Made by a program: the position numbers and the translations under genes. DNA of 64,000 nt, from positions 22,004 through 86,003 of the forward strand of contig NZ_CAJYMB010000113.1 in NCBI RefSeq assembly GCF_913775985.1, given 5' to 3'. Positions 34,433 to 42,140 of the stretch are shown here, in pieces. How positions within the stretch are numbered: position 1 is the stretch's first letter; each line of letters begins with the position of its first letter. This DNA comes from an uncultured Pluralibacter sp. GTDB lineage: Bacteria; Pseudomonadota; Gammaproteobacteria; Enterobacterales; Enterobacteriaceae. The notes beneath the pieces were generated by a model. That model had not been told where the DNA came from. It saw only the letters and a list, made by a program, of their open reading frames with translations, and searched no databases.

Positions 34433-34789
34433 GATAAATTATGCTAGTGAACAAGTGAATCTAATGTCATATTTAATGCTAGGTACTGAATGTTTTGAGA
34501 AGCGTTTTCACTCAATTAAACCAGAGAAGTTATTTTCTAAATGTGTGTTGTAGGAATGGCTTTTATATATCAATCGATTTCGTTTGCATATATGTAAAGT
34601 GCTTTATTTTCTCATGGGAGAGATGTTGGTAAAAAGCTTTGTATTTTATCTTTATTTTCTTTAAGAGGTTATGTTAAATTATGATACCTGTGTTTAGATG
34701 TATTGGGGTTGCTAAGCTTAAATTGGGATGTTTAATATGATTATCTCATGTGTTAATTAACGTATTGTAACTTTAGTAGGTTATCATTT
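34433..34789. other. AT-rich spacer upstream of the RelE/Shedu pair
   Basis: 357 bases with a sharp drop in GC relative to the flanks and no supported gene. Likely the promoter of the two-gene module. TTATGTTAAATTATGATACC near 34668 offers -10-like sequences, but I cannot assign one. Confidence 0.4.
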
Positions 34790-35071
34790 ATGAGTGTAAA
34801 GGTTCAGTTATCCCAGAGGTTTGTACAAAAGCTTCGTGAACAGTCACATGAGGTTAGCGATAAAATATTTCATATAATTGAAAGAATAAAAGATGGGGAT
34901 GTGATTGATGCAATGATTTTAGTGGAGCATAAAAGCAGAAGGTTTTATAAACTCAGAATTAACTATGACTTATTTATCATATACTATTTTGAGGATGGAA
35001 ATGAATCCTGCACGATAGTAGATTTGGTAAGCCATCGGGAAACGCATGGCTTAATGAGACCTAGTAAATGA
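34790..35071 (+). CDS. RelE/ParE-like small protein
   Basis: 93 residues: SQRFVQKLREQSHEVSDKIF, HIIERIKDGDVIDAMILVEH, RRFYKLRINYDLFIIYYFED, CTIVDLVSHRE. Two helices followed by a beta sheet with a KLRINYDLFIIY strand is the RelE/ParE toxin fold, the basic residues near RRFYKLR being in the usual place. There is no antitoxin gene next to it. Instead its stop overlaps the start of a Shedu-type gene (ATGA), so the two are coupled. AT-rich codon use unlike the surroundings indicates foreign origin. Toxin activity is inference. Confidence 0.7.
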   Translation: MSVKVQLSQRFVQKLREQSHEVSDKIFHIIERIKDGDVIDAMILVEHKSRRFYKLRINYDLFIIYYFEDGNESCTIVDLVSHRETHGLMRPSK

Positions 35072-35697
35072 TTACATTGATATCTGGCCAATTAGACCAA
35101 TCAAGGTCTAGACATGAGTTAGACGAACTAAAAAATTTACTATCTACTCAGGCAGAAATAAAAGAGACTTATCTGCTTGGATTTTTTGAGGCCAGGCCCC
35201 AGTTGATTTTATTAATGGGCAGAGTGGTAGGTTTGGGTGGCCCGTCTATGTATAATAATGAACTCCCAATTTTAGGTAAATATAGGGCTGATTTTGTTGT
35301 TTCAAATAATTCTCACTCCGAGTTTGCTTTTATTGAATTTGAAAATGCTACTGAGGGGTCGATCTTTACTAAAACAATTAATAAAAGAACGCTAGCGCAT
35401 TCTTGGTCACCAAGGTTCGAGCATGGATATAGTCAAGTAATTGACTGGTACCACCATCTGCGAGAGAATGATGGCACATCAAATATGTTGTCTGAATTTG
35501 GCAGGCGAACTATAAAATCTTATGGTGCACTTATTATTGGCAGGAATAGCTCCATAGGCAAAAGCGATTGTCGACATAGGTTTCAAAAAAGAATTGAATG
35601 CTCAACAATTTATGACAAACACATCACTTGTTATACATTTGATGATTTATATGAACAAATGGAAATACAGTATGATATTTTGGCTAACTTTAAATAA
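35068..35697 (+). CDS. Shedu-type (DUF4263) defence nuclease-like protein
   Basis: 209 residues. The core LGKYRADFVVSNN, then SEFAFIEFENATEG, SIFTKTINKRTLAHSWSPRF and EHGYSQVIDWYHHLRE matches the DUF4263/SduA pattern, a PD-(D/E)XK-like fold with Asp in RADF and the acidic FIEFE strand. Known Shedu proteins are anti-phage nucleases, often with a variable N-terminal domain. Here the N-terminal part is only about 70 residues (QSRSRHELDELKNLLSTQAE). Coupled to the RelE-like gene by a four-base overlap and in the same AT-rich island. Defence function is inferred. Confidence 0.7.
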   Translation: MITLISGQLDQSRSRHELDELKNLLSTQAEIKETYLLGFFEARPQLILLMGRVVGLGGPSMYNNELPILGKYRADFVVSNNSHSEFAFIEFENATEGSIFTKTINKRTLAHSWSPRFEHGYSQVIDWYHHLRENDGTSNMLSEFGRRTIKSYGALIIGRNSSIGKSDCRHRFQKRIECSTIYDKHITCYTFDDLYEQMEIQYDILANFK

Positions 35698-35825
35698 AAA
35701 ATTATTGTCATTTTCTTCAAATACTTAATGTTCAGCGCCATGAATTTGATGAAGAGCGTTTTCTCTAGTTTCGAAAGTGGTTAGGAAAAATATAAGACCA
35801 ACAAAAATCAAAATAATTACTCACG

Positions 35826-35950
35826 GGCCCCCTTCGGCTCCCCGGCAAGCCGGGTCGTCGAGCCCTATGTCGCTAAGCGGCAAAGCCGCCAAGCGCCACC
35901 GAACCCCTGCGGGTTTCGGCCGCGAGCGGTTTCGGGCTGATGTCCAGGGT
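35826..35950. repeat. GC-rich plasmid repeat, copy A
   Basis: GGCCCCCTTCGGCTCCCCGG, CAAGCCGGGTCGTCGAGCCC and CCTATGTCGCTAAGCGG recur at 39111-39265, with GCGGTTTCGGGCTGATGTCC downstream in both. Abrupt GC shift from the Shedu island marks the boundary of the imported segment. Non-coding. Confidence 0.8.
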
Positions 35951-36345
35951 CAACGGCTGCAGACGGCTGCGCCGTCGCGTTCACCGTCCCGGCCTGTCGC
36001 CGGGACTCTGAGGTCAGTCCGCTGGGCGGCCTGAAACTTCCCTTCTGACGCTTCCCTGCATTCCGGCCAGCCCTTGCGCGGTGGGCTGGTCGTAGCACCG
36101 CCGGTTCAGGCAGAAAGGGGTGAAATGCACGCCGCCAAAAACTTTTTGCCAGGGGCGTCAAAAACTTTTTGTCGTCGCCCCTTTATACCTTCACTTCGTC
36201 GTTGCTCCTTTGCCCCTGCCGCGAAAGGCCAGACCGGAAAGAGAAAACCCGCGTCAGAAAAGGCCTTTGCCGGTCCCGCAGCACGCGCTGCACTACTCAG
36301 GCGGATTTAAGGAGCTATGCCATGCAGAACACCCCCGTAAACGTC
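35951..36345 (+). repeat. Duplicated leader cassette, copy 1 (radC-like gene)
   Basis: This segment aligns without gaps to 46969-47363 (constant offset 11018). It covers the 5' leader and about the first 8-15 codons of the downstream gene. It holds two perfect CAAAAACTTTTTG palindromes (36136-36148, 36159-36171), the second inside a GGGGCG...CGCCCC hairpin (36152-36181) followed by TTTA. The layout suggests a portable promoter/attenuator. Confidence 0.85.
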
Positions 36346-36963
36346 ACCCTGGATGCGATTACCGATTGCGCGCTGACCGAAATAATGACCAGACATAATG
36401 CTCAAAACATCATCAATACCGCCTCTGAATCTATGGCTACTCGTATAGAAACCCTGAGTGATAACGTTAGTTTTTTCACTTGTCTGCAGATTCGTGATGC
36501 GCAGGGTAATTACGTAATGGCCACTGAGAGTCAGATCCTGGAAGAAGCCGCACGCGCCATCGAGCATCGCTATCCCACCGGGACCTTTTTTGCCTCAGCG
36601 GCGGTCTCAGAAGAATTTTTCAGAGCAAAACTTGCCGGCCGCGACCGGGAAATTTTTTCAGTTGCCTTTCTGAATAACCAGCATCAGCTGCTTGCTTACG
36701 AGGAGATGTTTCAGGGATCTGTTTCAAGCGTCGAAGTGCACCCTCGGGTTTTGGTATACAGGGCGCTGCAGTTGAACGCGGCGGCGATAATCGTGAGCCA
36801 TAATCACCCCTCTTTTTTGAAAGAGCCTTCACGGGCTGACATTGCGATCACAGGACGTTTGAAAAAGGCACTTGAGTTGGTCGCTGTAAGGCTGATTGAC
36901 CATATCATTGTTGCAGGCAACGAGACTGTTTCACTGGCACAACTGGGACATATCGACGGTTAA
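36322..36963 (+). CDS. RadC/JAB-domain protein with N-terminal extension
   Basis: 213 residues from ATG 36322 (AAGGAG upstream). The C-terminal half is a RadC-type JAMM domain: EMFQGSVSSVEVHPRVLVYR, AAAIIVSHNHPSFLKEPSRA (HxHP plus downstream acidic residues), ITGRLKKALELVAVRLIDHI. RadC-like proteins are common in plasmid and phage accessory regions; their biochemical role is unclear and the DNA-repair role originally proposed was withdrawn. The first about 100 residues are unlike normal RadC, and the N-terminal MQNTPVNVT is shared with the DUF4942 gene because both are fused to the duplicated leader. Confidence 0.8.
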   Translation: MQNTPVNVTLDAITDCALTEIMTRHNAQNIINTASESMATRIETLSDNVSFFTCLQIRDAQGNYVMATESQILEEAARAIEHRYPTGTFFASAAVSEEFFRAKLAGRDREIFSVAFLNNQHQLLAYEEMFQGSVSSVEVHPRVLVYRALQLNAAAIIVSHNHPSFLKEPSRADIAITGRLKKALELVAVRLIDHIIVAGNETVSLAQLGHIDG

Positions 36964-37010
36964 ACTGTTGCGATGACCTGCCTGGCAGGGCTGCCCTGCA
37001 GAATACCTCA

Positions 37011-37031
37011 CCGGCCCGATAGACGGGCCGG
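37011..37031 (+). terminator. Stem-loop after radC-like gene
   Basis: Perfect 8-bp stem CCGGCCCG / CGGGCCGG with a five-base ATAGA loop, 48 bases after the stop. There is no U-run, so it is either a weak terminator or an mRNA 3' stabiliser. Confidence 0.5.
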
Positions 37032-37244
37032 ATTCGTGACCAGAGACAGGGCTGAATATCATGATCTGAGAATAAAAATTTACACTCAGTACCCCGCAGG
37101 CGTTAACCGGCTGCGATTTTAAAGCTTACCGTGACCGCGGCGGAATCTTCCGTCAGCGCATGAGCGCAGCCTTACTTAACGCGCTGCAGTTGCCTGACAG
37201 CTGGCGCATGGACTGTGAAATGCGGGCCGAGTGAGGTGGGGCAT

Positions 37245-37556
37245 ATGCGGTATAACTGCGGCAGACCCGCGCGGATACGGCTGGGCTGGCCGTCGGGCTG
37301 TTCGCCGGTATGGCGTGCAATCGTCACAGACACCCGTCCCCGCTGCCGCCTGCGCCTGTACGTCAGCGATCGGCTCGAACCAGCGGCGCTGCAGGTGATA
37401 CTTGCAAAAATCGCTGAGTACACGCGGGCGGGCTTCACCGGCGCCGGAGAGCTTGCCGCCGCGATTCGGATGGGGAGCACACGGTATGATCCGGACCTCA
37501 CTGGCACTGGTGCTACTTCTGCCGGAGTAGCCAAACTCTATGGGAATATGAACTGA
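37245..37556 (+). CDS. Hypothetical protein, uncertain
   Basis: An ATG with GGTGGGG upstream opens a 103-codon frame (MRYNCGRPARIRLGWPSGCS, YVSDRLEPAALQVILAKIAE, GAGELAAAIRMGSTRYDPDL). Codon use and the helical second half look protein-like, but there is also a long antisense frame and no family match. It may be a gene fragment. Confidence 0.35.
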   Translation: MRYNCGRPARIRLGWPSGCSPVWRAIVTDTRPRCRLRLYVSDRLEPAALQVILAKIAEYTRAGFTGAGELAAAIRMGSTRYDPDLTGTGATSAGVAKLYGNMN

Positions 37557-37672
37557 CGCAGCATTAGAGAAACATCGCATGCATCGCTTCTTAAACCGGG
37601 AGATCGTGTGCAGCAGACCGTCAGCTATGAATGTTCTGTAAAAAATGATGCGATGATAAAATAGACAATATA

Positions 37673-37721
37673 GTGTGACTTAGTGTCACCCTATGGTAGT
37701 CTATGTGTTACTAAGTCACAC
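37673..37721. promoter_or_regulatory. Operator of the mazEF-like operon
   Basis: Perfect 12-base inverted repeat GTGTGACTTAGT (37673-37684) and ACTAAGTCACAC (37710-37721), with a further TGTGACTTAGTGTCA overlap. It ends 13 bases before the antitoxin ATG. AbrB-type antitoxins repress their own operon through such sites. Confidence 0.75.
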
Positions 37722-37733
37722 ACCGGAGGGCAT

Positions 37734-38006
37734 ATGGCATCAACAAGACTTCGTCAGCAGGGCGGGGCCGTCGTGCTGACCATCCCGAGCGACATTGCAG
37801 CAAGAGCGGGCTGGACAGTAGGCATCGAGCTGGACGTAACCGCTGAAGGCGAGACCGTAAATATTGTGCCGGTAGCTCGTGTACCGCGTGGTCGCCGCAC
37901 ACTGGCACAGCTGCTGGCCGGTATTGATCAGCAGGAAATCCATGGCTATAACGAAGAAACATCTGACGGCCTGAATGACGCGCCGCAGGGCAGGGAGCAT
38001 ATCTGA
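37734..38006 (+). CDS. AbrB/MazE-type antitoxin
   Basis: 90 residues. The swapped-hairpin DNA-binding domain is STRLRQQGGAVVLTIPSDIA, ARAGWTVGIELDVTAEGETV, and a flexible acidic C-terminus (GYNEETSDGLNDAPQG) should wrap the toxin. GGAGG lies five bases before the ATG. Coupled to the toxin gene by one shared base. Preceded by a strong inverted-repeat operator. Confidence 0.88.
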   Translation: MASTRLRQQGGAVVLTIPSDIAARAGWTVGIELDVTAEGETVNIVPVARVPRGRRTLAQLLAGIDQQEIHGYNEETSDGLNDAPQGREHI

Positions 38007-38371
38007 TGGTTTCAAGGAGGGTGCCACAGAAGGGCGAAATCTGGCACGTAAACGGCGATCCGGTGGAAGGCCGTGAATTTAAGGGACCGCACTACTACCT
38101 GGTAATCTCGCAGCGAGAGCTGGTGGCCGCACTGGGAACAGCGGTTTGCGTGCCTGTAACAAGCGGCGGCGGCGCGTCACGCTCGCAGGGTGTGACCGTA
38201 TATCTGGATGGCAACAGCACGGACACCGGTAAAGTGACCGGCGTAGCGCTGTGCTATCAGCTGCGCTCGCTTGACCTGACTGCGCGCAGAGCAAGTTATG
38301 CCGCTACGGTTGAGCCCCATGTTATGGATGAAATATTGTCGCTGGTGGTTGATCTTATCGATCCGCGTTAA
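38006..38371 (+). CDS. MazF/PemK-type toxin (ChpB-like)
   Basis: 121 residues: PQKGEIWHVNGDPVEGREFK, GPHYYLVISQRELVAALGTA, VCVPVTSGGG, YQLRSLDLTARRASYAATVE, LSLVVDLIDPR. This is the PemK/MazF endoribonuclease fold with the usual GEIW.V..DP..G.E..G.HY.LV start and catalytic-region Arg/Thr. Cuts mRNA to arrest growth when the antitoxin decays. No frame breaks, so this is the one complete TA pair of the window. Confidence 0.88.
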   Translation: MVSRRVPQKGEIWHVNGDPVEGREFKGPHYYLVISQRELVAALGTAVCVPVTSGGGASRSQGVTVYLDGNSTDTGKVTGVALCYQLRSLDLTARRASYAATVEPHVMDEILSLVVDLIDPR

Positions 38372-38432
38372 TCAATGTAGAGCTTAAAACGTAGCCTGCT
38401 GTTGAAGAATAAGATTATCGATTCTGGATATA

Positions 38433-38550
38433 TGTCCTGAAGGGCGAAAGGAAAAACATTTTTTCATCACGGTCAGGGCTAACTGGTACATCACCTTCGA
38501 ATTCACGGACGGTGATACTTATATTCTCAACCTGGAGGATTATCACTGAT
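38433..38550 (+). pseudogene. HigB toxin C-terminal remnant
   Basis: LKGERKN in one frame, then ITVRANWYITFEFTDGDTYI, LNLEDYH in the next, matches the last about 40 residues of HigB/RelE toxins (RxNW.I.FEF...D...L...DYH). The upstream two thirds are gone and a T-run indel breaks the rest. Its stop overlaps the HigA start, the original operon order. Confidence 0.7.
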
Positions 38551-38866
38551 GGGCATGTTTAATCCCCCGCATCCGGGCGGCCTGATCACCGAGTATATTG
38601 AAGATAATAATATTGGCCTGCGCGTGCTGGCGAAAGAGCTGGGCGTGTCCGCTTCGGCGCTGAGCAAAGTCGCCAGCGGTAAGGCTTCTGTCAGTCCGGA
38701 AATGGCGGTGCGGCTGGAGGCGGGGCTGGGTATTGCGGCGCGTCTTTGGTTATCCATGCAGGCCGCCTGCGATCTGCACAAGGCGCGTGCCAATACAGAC
38801 GTTTCAGGCGTACACCTGCACCCGGGCGTGCTGGCGGCTCCTGCAGAGGAACGACCGGGCAAATAA
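38549..38866 (+). CDS. higA: HigA-family antitoxin, orphan
   Basis: 105 residues: FNPPHPGGLITEYIEDNNIG, LRVLAKELGVSASALSKVAS, GKASVSPEMAVRLEAGLGIA, ARLWLSMQAACDLHKA. This is a full XRE-type HigA with the hallmark HPGG start and W...Q segment. The partner toxin is only a remnant, so the gene may persist as a repressor or anti-addiction protein. A terminator follows 23 bases after the stop. Confidence 0.85.
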   Translation: MGMFNPPHPGGLITEYIEDNNIGLRVLAKELGVSASALSKVASGKASVSPEMAVRLEAGLGIAARLWLSMQAACDLHKARANTDVSGVHLHPGVLAAPAEERPGK

Positions 38867-38889
38867 TCCCGGTAACTGATACCCGCAGA

Positions 38890-38915
38890 CCGCGCCACCT
38901 GGCGCGGTTTTTTTT
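38890..38915 (+). terminator. Rho-independent terminator after higA
   Basis: Perfect 7-bp stem CCGCGCC / GGCGCGG, loop ACCT, followed by eight T. Confidence 0.9.
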
Positions 38916-39110
38916 GGATTTTCTGCCAGCATCTGAACAGCAACACCGACACCCTGCGGGCCGGGAAAAGCCGGTGCTGGCGCACCGGCCATCCCCGCCT
39001 GGCCGCTGATACCCTTCACGCGTTTAATGGATTCAGAGTCGTCAGTTCTCTGTTCAGCTGTTTCAGCCTGCCGCCGGAAAAGTCGCATTAACAGCAACAG
39101 CAACAGCCTG

Positions 39111-39265
39111 GGCCCCCTTCGGCTCCCCGGCAAGCCGGGTCGTCGAGCCCTATGTCGCTAAGCGGTACCGAACCCCTACGGGTTGCGGCCGCGAGCGGTT
39201 TCGGGCTGATGTCCAGGGTCAACGGCTGCAGACGGCTGCGCCGTCGCGTTCACCGTCCCGGCCTG
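39111..39265. repeat. GC-rich plasmid repeat, copy B
   Basis: Matches 35826-35996 with a short internal deletion after CTAAGCGG, and partly 46975-47017. It includes CGGCTGCGCCGTCGCGTTCA. Probably recombination-prone filler between accessory cassettes. No gene within. Confidence 0.8.
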
Positions 39266-39430
39266 CCTCCATGCCGCTGACGCGGCATTCAGGGGCAGGC
39301 TGCGCACTGCTCGCCCGCCTGTGACCTGCTACGGTTCCCTGCCCGGTATATCTCAATTACAATGTACCTTTAACCCCAGACAGCGTAATCCGCTGGCACA
39401 GGTCTTCTGAAAAAATGCCTCTGAGGATGT

Positions 39431-39802
39431 ATGACCGAGAACGAAGAAGCAGAATTCAAACGGATGATGGGTATAGTGGTTAAGAAGTCCGTGGTCTGGT
39501 ACCGCGAACAGGATTTCAGTCATATGAATGATGATGTCCGGATCGAGCTGGAAAGCCTGTTCAGTGAGGGTGACAAGTATGATCCTATGGCCAGCGTTAC
39601 AATCAGCCTGAACCTGATGATGATGGGCAACGCATTGCAGGATAAACGCCTGAACGTACTTGCCGCCCGGGCGGCGCAGATGTCCGGTGATGTGAAAACG
39701 CTCGGCAAACCCGAAGGTAAGGTGGCGCTGCGCCTGCTGCTCGACGAAATCAGCGAACTGCTAAAAGAGTCTCAGTTTTATGAAGCGGATAAGGCAGATT
39801 AA
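39431..39802 (+). CDS. Hypothetical protein, 123 aa
   Basis: CTGAGGATGT precedes an ATG opening EEAEFKRMMGIVVKKSVVWY, FSHMNDDVRIELESLFSEGD, NALQDKRLNVLAARAAQMSG, RLLLDEISELLKESQFYEAD. Soluble, mostly helical, acidic. No signal peptide, membrane segment or recognised motif. Codon use resembles the plasmid backbone, so it is likely a real gene of unknown function. It ends 100 bases before the IS copy. Confidence 0.6.
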   Translation: MTENEEAEFKRMMGIVVKKSVVWYREQDFSHMNDDVRIELESLFSEGDKYDPMASVTISLNLMMMGNALQDKRLNVLAARAAQMSGDVKTLGKPEGKVALRLLLDEISELLKESQFYEADKAD

Positions 39803-39930
39803 CTACGCTAAAAACACATAGGTGCTCTAATAATAAAGTTTTCTTTTTAAAAATTATTTAACCACCCAAAATTCTGATGATGCGAGGTTATGTACGCGTG
39901 ATGACCTGCCCCCAGGATTAAATACAAAAC

Positions 39931-40764
39931 TCAGTTAGTAATGTCGGATCCTTCACTCTCAGAATTACCCTTTCTCCAGCTCGCTGCAAATTCAGACGGC
40001 GTCTGATAATTCAGCGTGGAGTGCGGACGACATTCGTTATAATCCTGACGCCATTCGCTGATGGTTTTCCTGGCATGACTGACGTCGCTGAACCAGTGTT
40101 CATTCAGGCATTCATCGCGAAAGCGTCCGTTAAAACTCTCAATAAATCCGTTCTGTGTCGGCTTGCCGGGCTGGATAAGTCGCAGCTCCACTCCATGCTC
40201 AAAGGCCCACTGATCGAGCGCGCGGTAGGTAAACTCCGGGCCCTGATCGGTTCTTATCGTAGCCGGATAGCCGCGAAACAGCGCAATGCTGTCCAGAATA
40301 CGCGTGACCTGCACTCCTGAAATCCCGAAGGCAACAGTGACCGTCAGGCATTCCTTTGTGAAGTCATCGACGCAGGTAAGGCACTTGATCCTGCGACCAG
40401 TAGCCAGCGCATCCATGACGAAATCCATCGACCAGGTCATGTTGGGCGCCGCCGGGCGGAGCAGCGGCAGACGTTCTGTTGCAAGCCCTTTACGACGACG
40501 TCTGTGTTTAACGCCCAGCCCGTTCAGATGATAAAGGCGGTACACGCGCTTGTGATTAACCAGAAGCCCTTCACGGCGCAGTAACTGCCATATGCGGCGG
40601 TAGCCAAAACGCCTGCGCTCCAGTGCCAGTTCAGTAATGCGCCCTGATAAATGGGCATCAGCCGCCGGACGCTGAGCATCATAGCGGCAGGTCGACAGGG
40701 ACAAACCTGTGAGTCTGCAGGCACGACGTTGTGACAGACCGGTCGCATCACACATCAACACCAC
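39931..40764 (-). CDS. IS3-family transposase OrfB, copy 2
   Basis: DDE domain with [40 protein letters not shown] and [20 protein letters not shown]. Unlike copy 1 it keeps the canonical DQGPEF. Likely produced as an OrfAB fusion by a -1 shift. Apparently intact and thus the better candidate for an active transposase. Confidence 0.9.
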   Translation of the reverse strand: MVLMCDATGLSQRRACRLTGLSLSTCRYDAQRPAADAHLSGRITELALERRRFGYRRIWQLLRREGLLVNHKRVYRLYHLNGLGVKHRRRRKGLATERLPLLRPAAPNMTWSMDFVMDALATGRRIKCLTCVDDFTKECLTVTVAFGISGVQVTRILDSIALFRGYPATIRTDQGPEFTYRALDQWAFEHGVELRLIQPGKPTQNGFIESFNGRFRDECLNEHWFSDVSHARKTISEWRQDYNECRPHSTLNYQTPSEFAASWRKGNSESEGSDITN

Positions 40765-40787
40765 GACTTCGCGCTTCTGGTCTGTCG

Positions 40788-41051
40788 TCAGTACTTTCGC
40801 CCAAGAGCCACCTGAAGCGCCTCCTTATCCAGCATGGCCTCGGCGAGCAGCTTCTTGAGTCTGGCGTTCTCTTCCTCAAGTGACTTCAGGCGTTTAACCT
40901 CAGGCACCTCCATGCCGCCATACTTCTTACGCCAGGTATAAAACGTGGCGTCGGAAATGGCGTGCTTACGGCAGAGTTCCCGGGCAGAAACGCCGGCTTC
41001 AGCCTCGCGGAAAATACTGATGATCTGTTCGTCGGAAAAACGCTTCTTCAT
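40788..41051 (-). CDS. IS3-family transposase OrfA, copy 2
   Basis: 87 residues, same HTH ([20 protein letters not shown]) and coiled coil ([20 protein letters not shown]) as copy 1, differing at only a few positions (for example IFRE for ILRE, KKYGG for KKFGG). Confidence 0.9.
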   Translation of the reverse strand: MKKRFSDEQIISIFREAEAGVSARELCRKHAISDATFYTWRKKYGGMEVPEVKRLKSLEEENARLKKLLAEAMLDKEALQVALGRKY

Positions 41052-41242
41052 GGGGATGTCCTCATGTGGCTTATGAAGACATTACTAACATCGCGATGTA
41101 TTAATCAACGGGGAGCAGGTCACTTCGTCTGTCAGCCGGCTTTTGCCAGCTTAGCTCGGGTGTGGCAGGCTTTAACTGCGGCGCTTTTCAGCCTTTACAA
41201 CTTTATTTGCGCCAGCGGAACATACGTCATATCGGCTCTAAT

Positions 41243-41264
41243 AAAAAACCGCCATCAGGCGGTT
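41243..41264 (-). terminator. Terminator of the small reverse-strand genes
   Basis: Stem AACCGCC / GGCGGTT with a four-base loop. On the reverse strand it is followed by TTTTTTATT. The stop of the 41255-41440 gene lies inside the stem. Confidence 0.85.
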
Positions 41265-41440
41265 CGTCGTAGCTCGAATGAGGTGAGTTTCTTGCTAAGT
41301 AATTTATACCCAGTATCTTCGAATTGAGCCATTGTGAGTAGAACAGAATCCATGGGGCCGTAAAAGCCATATCCTGAGTACCAGAACCATACCTGCGGCC
41401 TGGATTTATCTCTGCCCACCCAACAGAAACCTGTTTCCAT
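41255..41440 (-). CDS. Small Trp-rich protein, paralog 1
   Basis: 61 residues from ATG 41440: METGFCWVGRDKSRPQVWFW, YSGYGFYGPMDSVLLTMAQF, EDTGYKLLSKKL. It shares the frame M.xG(Y/F).WV...(x)P.VWF...G ... F.(E/D).GY..(I/L)S with the next reverse gene at 41557-41727, so the two are diverged tandem paralogs. The frame can extend to a GTG at 41479. A terminator overlaps the stop. Function unknown; the pattern recalls small phage or prophage proteins. Confidence 0.6.
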   Translation of the reverse strand: METGFCWVGRDKSRPQVWFWYSGYGFYGPMDSVLLTMAQFEDTGYKLLSKKLTSFELRRTA

Positions 41441-41556
41441 AATGGGTGTCCGGTTATGAGTGATTTTTAAACGTAGCACTTGTAAGCGGCAACCCCCAAA
41501 AATAAACAGGCAGGAAATTTACCACTTATAATCCAAAAGTTTTGAGCACTAAAAAC

Positions 41557-41727
41557 TCACAAATTTAATGGATTGCTTATTACCGTATAGCCCATCTCCA
41601 GAAATCTTTGATGCTCAACCGGCGTATCCCGTGTAGGTGCAAACCATCCGCAGGGTGTGCCCTCATGGAAGAACCATACCTCTGGCTCTTCATTACCACG
41701 AACTACCCAGTAATATCCTTCTTTCAT
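41557..41727 (-). CDS. Small Trp-rich protein, paralog 2 (56 aa)
   Basis: Starts after GGGAGTAAGCTTCT: MKEGYYWVVRGNEEPEVWFF, HEGTPCGWFAPTRDTPVEHQ, RFLEMGYTVISNPLNL. It aligns with the neighbouring 61-residue protein over nearly its whole length. Same strand, 116 bases upstream of that gene, so probably one transcript ending at the terminator at 41243. Function unknown. Confidence 0.6.
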   Translation of the reverse strand: MKEGYYWVVRGNEEPEVWFFHEGTPCGWFAPTRDTPVEHQRFLEMGYTVISNPLNL

Positions 41728-41802
41728 AGAAGCTTACTCCCTCAATGTAAGAGCGACTGAAGGATGCCGCCATGATTAATCATAGACTGTTAAAAAATAG
41801 CA

Positions 41803-42003
41803 TCATCGGACGCACTCGCAAATTCCATTGAAGTTGTGGATATCTTTGCTCAGGCACAACCAACGGCAGCGCTGAACTTCTACAAACTCGAAGCCTTCCT
41901 GATTGCAATGGTGTACTACATGGTGATTGCCAGGGTAGTCACTGAGATTGCCGACAGGATTAAGGCAATGTTGCGCGCGCATCTGATGATTACTGTTGTA
42001 GCG
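41803..42003 (+). pseudogene. Amino-acid ABC permease C-terminal fragment
   Basis: The frame SSDALANSIEVVDIFAQAQP, LNFYKLEAFLIAMVYYMVIA, RVVTEIADRIKAMLRAHL resembles the last helix and tail of a polar amino-acid ABC permease. It has no start or upstream membrane helices and later runs into unrelated sequence. A fragment. Confidence 0.45.
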
Positions 42004-42140
42004 AAGCGCCAGATCAGGGGCGTACTAATCAGTCCGGGAAGGTTTTCTGACGCTTTCTCTTCTACGCGCCTGTGTTTTCCTAAGACAGCACAGGCGCCAG
42101 GCCGCTTTCCTGAGTCAGCTTCAGGTTACGCTCAGCTGAA

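Larger units (their letters stand above)
39902..41122 (-). mobile_element. IS3-family element, copy 2 (1221 bp)
   Basis: Same length and terminal inverted repeats (TGACCTGCCCCCAG / TGACCTGCTCCCCG) as the copy at 21722-22942, opposite orientation, with scattered substitutions. Flanks GTGA and CTTC do not form a target duplication. Confidence 0.85.

Noticed and set aside
35777..36310. Several 70-100 codon frames on both strands in the GC-rich repeat
   Set aside because: They are Arg/Pro/Ser-rich, lie in non-coding repeat and leader sequence, and recur in every repeat copy in different lengths.
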